64,000 bases of DNA from Closterium sp. Naga37s-1 (Eukaryota; Streptophyta; Zygnematophyceae; Desmidiales; Closteriaceae). The DNA lies in contig CANJKZ010000093.1 in NCBI GenBank assembly GCA_947471745.1, positions 3,023,501 to 3,087,500 on the forward strand. Direction: 5' to 3'. Positions 56,826 through 64,000 of this stretch are shown one piece after another. The notes under the pieces were generated by a model. The model searched no databases. It was not told the origin of the DNA and was given only the letters and a program-made list of their open reading frames with translations. Every line of letters begins with the position of its first letter. Position 1 is the first letter of the stretch. Position numbers and translations under genes: made by a program.

Positions 56826-56959
56826 TGTCAAACTATGTTTCTATGTTGTAGGCTGTAGTGGGGTAGCCTCTACTGAGTACAACACTTTAGGGTTAGACAT
56901 TGCCCTACTTGTACTCATCCTTGCTCCCTAGTCAATCATTCCTGTCTATACTTCTGACA
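56826..56959 (+). repeat. 3' LTR of El-11
   Basis: 134 bp, matching the 5' copy almost perfectly; preceded by cctatgggggtg. Confidence 0.9.
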
Positions 56960-57025
56960 GTACTCGGTAGAGTCGGCTCCTGCAGCATACAGGAATGCCT
57001 ACTCATGCAATTTCATATCGTAACA
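56960..57025 (-). repeat. El-8 5' LTR, outer part
   Basis: Begins with the El-11 target copy gtact and ends ATCGTAACA, followed by the El-8 target copy tatag. Confidence 0.85.
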
Positions 57026-57503
57026 TATAGTAATTCTCTCGACTCACATCCAGCTTCTGACAGCTCCTGCTGACTGGACCCGCATCCATTGCTGGGTCCG
57101 AATGTGAAGGGAACCGAATCTGCAACACATCCGCCTGCTAAAGTAAAAACCGTTACAGCGTTTTGAACACATTTCAAAATTTAAAGTTTACCTGCGCTTA
57201 ATAAAACAAGTTTTTTTCAGGGGGTGCGCTTATAATCGAGCAGGGGATATAAGCGCCACTCGCCAAGCGCCAGGCGCTTATCCGAGGGTGGCGCTTATAT
57301 CCAGGGTATGACGGTATATCCCATTTATATGCAGCATTCAAAGAGGTCAACTAGAGAGAAACTAGGCAGCTGATGGCAAATCCTTTCAACCAACATAGCA
57401 CGGCCTAGAATTTCCCTGAGTGCAGGCGACTGCCACGAGAAAGGGGCTGATAAATATTTGTCCTTTTTATACAACTGAAGTGAGGACATAGTATAAACCA
57501 AAA
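57026..57503. other. Intergenic, with a short inverted-repeat element at 57190-57317
   Basis: Contains aataaaacaagttttttt and gcttataatcgag as at 35298-35400, then a perfect hairpin (GGATATAAGCGCCAC, 57246 onward, and its complement ending at 57301) and ends GGGTATGACGGTA. The rest is the 3' flank of the fasciclin-like gene; nothing else is recognised. Confidence 0.45.
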
Positions 57504-59823
57504 TCAGCCAAGTGCAAGAACAGCTACGGTTGCAAGGATGAAAGACCAGAGTGGGAGCAAGGCTGGATGACCTGAAGAAGGGAGAATAAGAAAACAAGCA
57601 AGGGTTGATTAGTCAGGAGTAGGGAGAAGATAACGACAGGGGAAGGTACCATAGCTCAGATTCATCAGAGCGTATGTGTCCAGACACACACAGTACGTAA
57701 CAGGAAGGTGAGGGAGTGGAAGAAAAGCGGGAAGAGAGAGGATGAACAGGCTCACCTCTAGCACCAGTTTTTCCAGGTGTGCCAGTCGGAGCTGTCCCCG
57801 CAGTAGGCACGGTGCTGCTGCTACTGACATCTCCCTTGCTGCTGGTCCCTCCACTGGAGTTCCCAGGGCTGCTGCTGGCAGGACTGCCATCTGCCATTCC
57901 ACCCGCGTCTGCCGTTCCATTGCCAGAGGCAGAACTGCTCCCCTCGCCGGTGGTTCCGTTGGTAGCAGTGCCATTCCTTGTCAAGTCTGAGTCGTCCAAC
58001 ACAACTGGGAACACGGGCAAGTCGCGGAAGTGGGGGAAGAGCACGGCATCCACGCCATGCACCACCATGCCAGCGCTGTCCATCAGATCAGCCCGCACCA
58101 CCCGAGCCACCTTCATGTCGCTGCCAGCCTGCTCCCACATGCTATTAGACCCTGCCGCCCAGGCATAGGAGGACGAGTTGAGCCACGCGAGGTACTCGCT
58201 GGCAGTCACGTTCAGCCCCGGCACGGCCTGATTCATCCACTCAGTCGCATTCCCCAGCAGCTGCTGCTGCACCTCCGCAGTCCAGTTGCTCCACCACCCC
58301 GCCATGCCTCCCCACCCGCCCATCATGTCCCCCAAGCCCCCCATCATGCCCCCTGCGCCCATGTCCCCCGGGCGCGGGTCCACCTGGATGGGGCCGGGCA
58401 TGGCGGTGGCGGGGGGCATATCGGCGGGGCCGCCGCCCATCATCTGGGGAGGCTCCATCATCATCTGTGCGCCAGCCATGCCGCGCGGCGCCACCGAGGG
58501 GTCGGAGGGAGGCGATGTGATGGCGGGGGGCAGGGGGACTCCCGGCTCGGTGCCGTTGGAGACGAGGGTGCCGTTGGCGCTGACGACGGTACCGTTGGCG
58601 AAGTAGGTGTTGCCGTCCGAGTCCACGGCTATGGGGCTCGTCCCCGCGTCATACAGCACGGTGCCGTTGGCGGCGACGGTGGTGCCGTTGGGGTAGTACA
58701 CGGTGCCGTCGTACCCCACGCTGATCCCCTCGCTCATCAGCGCGCGCTGCGCCGGCGTGTACGCGTTGAGCAGCGCGGCGGACTCGCTCGCGTTGAAGTT
58801 GATCCACAGCCCCTGCCCGTTCACCGTCGTCAGGTTGCCCGCATCCGCCGTGAACTGCGCCGCGATGGCCGCCGCGTTCAGCGCCGCCGTCGCCACGTGG
58901 TACGCGAGCAGCTCCGACAGAGCCTTCAGCGCCTCGGGCCGCTCCTTCGCCAGCGCCGCCAGCGACGCGGGCGTCCCGTCGCCGGAAAACACGGCGCTCA
59001 ATGCGGCGATAAGCGGGTCGAAAGTCAACAGATCAGGTGTGGTCCAATTAAAATCGGGCATGGTCCAGTTGAAGTCAGGCATAGTCCAGTTGTCGGGCAT
59101 GGACATGTTAAAGTCGGGCATGCCAGGCATGGACATGTTAAAGTCGGGCATGCCAGGCATGGACATGTTAAAGTCGGGCATGGTCCAGTTGTCGGGCGGC
59201 ATGGGAATCGTCATGTTATCCAGAGACGGCATCGTCAGATTCAACCCGTCCGACCCGCCGGGAATCCCGGGAATGGGCAGGTCGGGAACGCCGGGCAGCG
59301 GCAAGTCAATTTGCGGAAGGCCGGGAATCATCGCCGCGCTCGCTCCGCCGCTAGCGCCTCCCGTCGCGCCGGGCTCTGAGATCGGCTGCGCGATGCCACC
59401 GGGATTGGCGGCGCCGTCTGAACTGTTCCCCTGACTGCCCGGGCTTCCGGGGGTCCCGCAGCCGCCGCCGCCGAATCCAAAGCCGGGGCCGGGGAAGGGA
59501 ATGTAGCCGCTTAGATAAGGCAGAGCGAGGGCGTGGAATGCGGCGCGCCACGCGGCGTCGGTGGGCGCGAAGAGGGTGAGCGGCGCGAGCGCGGGCAGCT
59601 TGGCGAGCAGCCCGGTGGCGTTGAGGACGAGCAGCGACACGTTGAACGACTGCGACGGCGACTCCGCGCTCGCCAGTGCCGCCGCTATCGACGTCGCGGC
59701 AGGACCCGGCGCGCCGCGCACGGCGCACGGCGCGGAAAGCGCGATGGAAATGACGAGACACAGCAGCGCTGCGTGGGAAAGACGAGTACTACGCACGGCT
59801 AAGGGAGGGGCGCTTGCCATCAT
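57504..59823 (-). CDS. Fasciclin-domain cell-surface protein, GPI-anchor type, two exons
   Basis: Exons (minus strand) 59823-57756 and 57571-57504, with a GT-AG intron of 184 bp, give 711 residues. N-terminal signal peptide (hydrophobic about 18-34, cleavage likely near VRG-AP). A FAS1 fold is indicated by FNVSLLVL with LTLFAPTDAAWRAAF (about 60-95), ALKALSELLAYHVATAAL (about 298-315) and ADLMDSAGMVVHGVDAVLFP (about 578-597), with long insertions between. Residues 211-262 repeat MPDFN(M/W)(S/T). Residues 373-425 are rich in NGT sequons. About 446-510 is Met/Gly-rich. A Ser/Thr/Pro/Gly tail (about 625-690) could carry arabinogalactan. Exon 2 adds a hydrophobic tail (PLWSFILATVAVLALG), typical of a GPI signal. 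Without exon 2 the frame reads into the intron. Fasciclin-like proteins act in adhesion at the plasma membrane and wall. The first of two adjacent ATGs is used. Confidence 0.85.
59095..59190 (-). repeat. 30-bp coding tandem repeat in the fasciclin-like gene
   Basis: Three near-perfect copies of a 30-bp unit (plus strand catggacatgttaaagtcgg, then gcatgccagg) encode MPDFNMSMPG units. Related 21-30-bp units continue on both sides (59035-59200). Confidence 0.9.
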
Positions 59824-60323
59824 TGGCTGCGAACGAGGATGAGCGCTACAACGTCGGGAATATTTTTTTATGAGCCTGAATTTGAAGTTGTGATGAGCTG
59901 AAGGAGCAAGAAATGATCTTGGAACGATGCTTGGTTTGTGGGGAATATATGTAGGTTGTGAGGGAAGGGAGAGGTGGTGATACGTACAAGCTGGCGAGCA
60001 GGGAGTGGGCGAAGGAAAGGAATTGATGAAACAGTGCGGAGGGGGCGGGGGAAGGATGCGCGGAAGGGAATGAGGCTGTGACAGATGGAGGAGTCAACCG
60101 GATTGACTCGTCGTCGCAGGAAACGAGTGTCGGTGCGCGGCGCGGCTACCTACGTGAACCGTGAGCCGAAAACCGCCCATGTGCGACGAACGAAGTCGTG
60201 CTCACCTTGCTTGCGGCTGCAGGAGGCCGTGCGAAGGAGGAGAGTGACGAAGGCTCTAGGAAAAGGCGTATACTGTACCGAACATGGATTGCCGCCACGT
60301 CACGGATACAGAAGTCGTGTCAT
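59824..60323. other. Upstream region of the fasciclin-like gene
   Basis: The promoter side of the minus-strand gene. A weak TATA-like CATATATTCC lies about 125 bp upstream of the start (near 59945-59955, minus strand). Only short frames are seen; no other gene or repeat is recognised. Confidence 0.4.
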
Positions 60324-60534
60324 TGTTGAGATATGAACTTTATAAGTAAACATTCTTGTACTTTACAGGAGCAGACCTTACCGAGTACGAAGACGAGGAG
60401 TCAGAAGAACCGAAGCGTCACCGGCAACCGTCAGATCGAGACCCATGCAGGCAGAAACATTCGAAGTGAGAATGGCGGGAACAGGTTTGAAACAGGTTCC
60501 CGCACGGTTAGAATTCGCTGTAATAAGGGAATGT
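60324..60534 (+). repeat. El-12: part of an El-8-like LTR, split by El-13
   Basis: Starts TGTTGAGATATGAA and shows the same blocks as the El-8 LTR in opposite orientation (ACCGAGTACGAAG, GAGGAGTCAGAAGA, CAGAAACATT, GGTTTGAAAC, AATAAGGGAATGT), with many differences. El-13 is inserted after aatgt. The rest of the LTR and its element are outside the window. Confidence 0.7.
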
Positions 60535-60675
60535 TGTCAAAACATATTCATATGTTATTAGTTATGCTAGGCTACAGTGAGGTGCTCAGTATAGAGTACA
60601 ACCCAAATTAGGGTTTCATACTTGTATCTCCTTGTTCCTAGTCATTCCTCATTCCTGCACAGCTAACTCTAAACA
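60535..60675 (+). repeat. 5' LTR of El-13 (141 bp)
   Basis: TGTCAAAACATATTC to GCTAACTCTAAACA, with the TTAGGGTTTCATACTTGTATC core. Confidence 0.85.
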
Positions 60676-60899
60676 TGGTTTCGGAGCAGGTTAACTGTTA
60701 GTTTTCTATTAGGGCCCACCGATCGTTCCGCTCGACCCTGCCCTAAGCGCCCTTGCGCTGCCCTGCCCTGCCCTGCCCGAACAGGGTCGCGCTGCCCTGC
60801 TGCCACGCGCGCTGCCTGCCCTAGCGCGCTGCCTGCTGCACACGCGTTTTTTGCCCGCACGCGCGTTGTCCGCAACCACCTCCCGCTAGCTGAGAGAGC

Positions 60900-63800
60900 C
60901 TATTTTGGCCAGCAGAAGACAACCAAGACCTCTATGACGCAGTTGTCGCTCGTTACTCCTTTCCAGCTACTGCTGCCCTAGGCCGTCTCATTCTACCGTA
61001 CCTCTTTCCTTAGCTCGCAGATTTCCGCACTGTTGCTAATCTCATGACCGACCTTCGCTCTAGTGAGACTCGCTACCGCGCCGCTCTCAAGCCGGCCTTC
61101 CTTAAAGAGACCCCCCCCCCACATCATATCACCCTGTACTTCCTTGTCACTGGCCTCCCTGACTCCCTCCGCACAATTAGGGACCACTTCCTCGCCCTTG
61201 ACCCCACTGAGCTCACGCTTGCCTCGCTGGAGAAGTACCTTCTCGAGGCTGAGACTGGTACTGTTGCTGTCGCTGCCTCTCGTGGCACTACCCGCTCCCC
61301 CTTTTTTTAAGGGTGTGCTCCCTCCCCTCTCATACCTTCAGTTGCTACTGCTGCTGCTGTCGACCTCCTTGGTGCTGATGAAGTCAGCGCTGCGTCTGCT
61401 CCTAGTGAGAAGAGTTGCAACGGCAGGGGCAAGGGGGGTAAGGGTGGTGGGGGTGGCGCTAGCATTGGTGGTAGCGGGGGTGGTGGTGGCGGGGGTGGAG
61501 GCGGTGGAGGTGGCACAGGAGGTGGAGGCAGTGGCGGTGGCGGGGTGGTGGAGGTGGCGGGGGTGGTGGAGGCGGCGGGGGTGGTGGAGGCGGTCGGGTT
61601 GGAGCTGGTAGGGGTAGATGCTATGGGGGCTCAGCTCGTGGCGGTGGAGGCTATGGGAGTGGACAGTAGCTGCCACGCCTCTCGGACACACCCACCCCTC
61701 AGCAGCTTCGTGAGTGGGTTGTCTAGCATGGTTCCCCTGGGGGCTCTGTTCGCTGCTCGTATGTCAGGCGCACGGGGCTCAAAAAGGGCCAGACCTGCGG
61801 GAAGCCTGGGCACACTGAGTATCGCTGCTTCGGTCATCTCGAGGATGCTTGGGTGACTGAGTATGGTGATGAGCAGGAGGTCCCCAACTGGCTGGGTCTG
61901 ATAGCGAAGAATGTGGATGTATTTGCTCCTAACTTTGTTCATCTCAACAAGGCTATCTATGCTGTGTATGTCTATGCTATTAGTGCTGAGGGTGCCTGTT
62001 ACCCGTGTGTGCCTTGCGCTGCTGGTGAAGGTACTGCTGCTCTAGGTGCTAGTGAGTCTGCTGCCGCTCTAGGTGCTAGTGCGTCTGCTGCCACAAGTGC
62101 TAGTGAGTCTGCTGCCTCAGCTGAGGCCTTGCACACTTTCACACTTGACTCTGGTGCATCTCGTTGCTTCTTTCGTGATTGCACCACAGTCACACCACTT
62201 GCTGCACCCGTCCCAGCCTCACTGGCTGACCCCTCTGGGGGCCCCGTCGTCGCACAACCCTCCACTGTCCTCGCGTGTCCAGCAGTCCCCTCCGGCTCTC
62301 TTTCAGGTCTCCACCTCCCCTTGTTCCCAACGAACTTGGTGAGCAACGCAGTCCTTCAGGATGTATGGGTTGATACCTTTACCCCTGGAGGGCAGCGTGT
62401 GGGGACCTGTACGTGCTCCCGGACTGACCGTCACCTTGCTACCTTCACTCGGCAGCCTGGGTCCAGTCTGTACACCCTGACCACTGCATCTGCACAGGTG
62501 GCTGCGTCAGGTCAGGTGGCTGCGTCGAGTCAGGTGTCTGCGTCTGGTCAGTTCGCTGCGTCGTGCTCGTGTCGGGTACTCTCCCACCAGACTCTCCTCT
62601 GGCACCACCAACTAGGTCACCCCTCTTTGCCGCGTCTACGCAGCATGCACTCCCGTCTCCTTGTCTCTGGCCTTCCCAGGTCCCTGCCCCCTCTCCCGCG
62701 CTCTCTTGCCCCGCCGTGCCTTCCCTACGTCGAGGGGCGGCAGCGCGCCGCTCCTCACTCCTCCTCGTTATCTCCGACCACTGATCCTCTGCAAACTCTC
62801 CACATGGACGTGTGGGGCCCAGCCCCTGTCCGTGGGACGGACCAGGAGTGCTACTTCCTGCTGGTTGTTGAGGAATACACGCGCTACACCACCGTCTTCC
62901 CCTTGCGCAGAAAGGCAGACGTCCGCGGTGTTTTGATCCCCTGTATCCGCGCTACTCGTCACCAGTTGCGCGAACGGTTTCGGCGAAACCCTCCCGTCCT
63001 GTGTCTGCACTCTGACAGGGGCGGTGAGTTCTTTTTCGGCCTCCTTGCGGAGTTCTATCAAGACGAGGGCATCGTCCAGTCGTTCACGCTTCCGGCCTCT
63101 TCGCAGCAAAATGGGATTGCGTGAGCGTCGCATAGGCTTGATCATGGAGGTTGCTCGTACCTCCATGATCTATGCGGCTGCTCCCCATTTTCTGTGGCCG
63201 TTTGCGGTCCGATACGCTGCGCATCAGCTCAACCTTTGGCCCCATGTCTCTTTGCTAGAGACCTCGCCCACACTCCGTTGGATGGGTGAGGTTGGCGATG
63301 CGTCGGCGTTTCGGGTCTGGGGTGCGCTCTCCCTTGTTACCACCACGAGCAAGCTCTCTCCTCGCACTCTCCGCTGCACATTCTTGGACTTCCCCACCGA
63401 AGCCCCGCCGTGGCAGTTTTACCATCCTGCCTCGCGTCGAGTCCTGTCCTCCCAGGACATCACCTTTGACGAGTCTCTCTGTTTCTACAGGCTCCACCTG
63501 CACGCGTCCCACCCGGTCCCCCTGGCGCCTCTCTTCCTGGTACAAGTTCCCCCCTCGGTAGACCCCCTCCCCCCACAGGGTCTTGCTCCTTCAGGTGTGT
63601 CTCAGGTAGATCCACCCCCCTTGGCTGAGCCTTTGGTGGTCTCCTCAGACACCTCTGGCCCGGCTAAGGGGGGTGACCCCGCCGCTGACGACACAGCAGC
63701 CACTCGTCGCACTCAACGCTTCGAGACCCCTCCTGGTTTTCCTCCTCGACCGTCTTCGCCGCCTCTGCAGCCTGTAGCTGTGGACACTGGTGCTGCTGGG

Positions 63801-64000
63801 GGTGGTGACACTGGGGATGAGGACTCTGGAGGTGCTGGTCCTGGGGGTGCTGAGACTGGGTGTGAGGGTTCTGGGGGTGGTGAGACTGGGGGTGAGGGTT
63901 CTGGGGGTGCTGACTCTGGGGATGCTGCGAGTCCTAGTGGTGGTGGGGCTGTGGGTGCTCCTACTGAAGGTCCTGGCGTTGGACAGCAGCAGCCGCCTAG
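60900..64000 (+). pseudogene. El-13 gag, protease, integrase and linker coding
   Basis: Gag: MTDLRSSETRYRAALKPAF and ITLYFLVTGLPDSL, similar to the El-4 gag. Gly-rich run. Cysteine motif CSYVRRTGLKKGQTC with GHTEYRC. Protease LDSGASRCFFRD. WHHQLGHPSLPRL. Integrase LHSDRGGEF and LPASSQQNGIA. Linker with SSDTSGPAKGGDP and GGGD/GGAETG repeats at the edge. It shows that this family has the longer gag missing from El-5, -10 and -11. Confidence 0.8.

Larger units (their letters stand above)
49975..56959 (+). mobile_element. El-11: Copia retrotransposon with 134-bp LTRs, young
   Basis: LTRs at 49975-50108 and 56826-56959 differ at about one position. Target duplication gtact is at 49970-49974 and 56960-56964. 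PBS TGGTTTCAGAGC at 50109-50120, hairpin GGTCC-GTA-GGACC at 50125-50137, GGGCCCACC at 50150-50158, polypurine tract at 56815-56825. Leader repeats about 50340-50760; gag-like with cysteine motif about 50940-51340; protease about 51690; integrase about 52230-52760; long Gly/Ala linker about 53130-54330; RT about 55050-55900; RNase H about 56090-56560. Nearly whole, with about one break. It lies in the 5' LTR of El-8. Confidence 0.93.
36200..57025 (-). mobile_element. El-8: Copia retrotransposon with 415-bp LTRs, interrupted by El-9 and El-11
   Basis: The 3' LTR is at 36200-36614; the 5' LTR is in two parts (about 49629-49974 and 56960-57025) with El-11 between. Target duplication tatag is at 36195-36199 and 57026-57030. 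LTRs differ at roughly 10-12 positions. The purine tract is the complement of 36615-36624. LTR TATA boxes (TATATAAA on the minus strand) are at 36345-36338 and 49766-49759. Gag, zinc knuckle and protease 47093-49549; integrase about 45800-46470; RT about 45403-45760 and 37190-37851 around El-9; RNase H about 36690-37190. Protein sequence differs clearly from the short-LTR group, so this is a separate Copia lineage. Broken, with several breaks. Confidence 0.9.
60535..64000 (+). mobile_element. El-13: Copia retrotransposon, runs off the right edge (same family as El-1)
   Basis: The 5' LTR is at 60535-60675 (141 bp). A degenerate PBS TGGTTTCGGAGC follows at 60676-60687 and a GGGCCCACC box at 60712-60720. 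Gag-like coding about 60900-61310, a Gly-rich run about 61430-61620, cysteine motif about 61755-61835, protease about 62140, pre-integrase about 62590, integrase about 62800-63300, linker from about 63560 to the edge. Content and order match El-1 on the opposite strand. Broken, with several breaks. Only one target-site flank (aatgt) is in view. Confidence 0.88.

Noticed and set aside
58030-59379. Plus-strand frames of 449 and 243 residues over the fasciclin-like gene
   Set aside because: His/Arg/Gly-rich mirror readings of the real minus-strand gene with its repeats.

Overview
The window looks like nuclear DNA of a plant, probably a non-seed streptophyte (bryophyte or charophyte-grade); the species cannot be fixed from this sequence. 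The evidence is two GC-rich host genes with short GT-AG introns: a plant-like isocitrate lyase, and a fasciclin-like cell-surface protein with a signal peptide and GPI-type tail. Telo-box-like motifs (AAACCCTAA) recur. Roughly 88% of the window is LTR retrotransposon, nearly all Copia (order gag-protease-integrase-RT-RNase H). Elements are numbered El-1 to El-13 from left to right.

Left block (1-26942). El-3 (minus, the oldest) carries El-1 (minus, runs off the left edge) in its protease region. El-1 carries El-2 (plus, 1494-7976, young and whole-looking, with 819-bp LTRs). The 5' LTR of El-3 is split by El-4 (minus, 13088-26755), which carries El-5 (minus, 17205-23744). A lone plus-strand LTR (El-6) lies just beyond.

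Middle (26943-36199). Isocitrate lyase lies on the minus strand at 27717-30075 in four exons. It is followed by El-7 (30850-35242), an LTR element without recognisable genes, and a 652-bp foldback DNA element flanked by TA.

Right block (36200-57025). El-8 (minus, 415-bp LTRs, a different Copia lineage) contains El-9 (a pol-less LTR element of about 2.1 kb net), which contains El-10 (plus). The 5' LTR of El-8 is split by El-11 (plus, 49975-56959). The fasciclin-like gene follows at 57504-59823 (minus). At the right edge El-13 (plus, same family as El-1) sits in an El-8-like LTR (El-12) and runs off the window.

The main novelty is in the short-LTR Copia group (El-1, -3, -4, -5, -9, -10, -11, -13; LTRs 109-217 bp). 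Its members share unusual features: a small hairpin whose stem sequence differs between families just after the primer-binding site, often followed by a GGGCCCACC box at near-constant spacing; C-rich minisatellite leaders; a zinc-knuckle-like C-x13-C-x3/4-H-x4-C motif; a recurring PQQLREW peptide both before the protease and in the integrase-RT linker; and long Gly/Ala or Gly-Ala-Glu-Pro linkers. Among host genes, the fasciclin protein with a dense array of N-glycosylation sequons and the atypical C-terminus of isocitrate lyase stand out.
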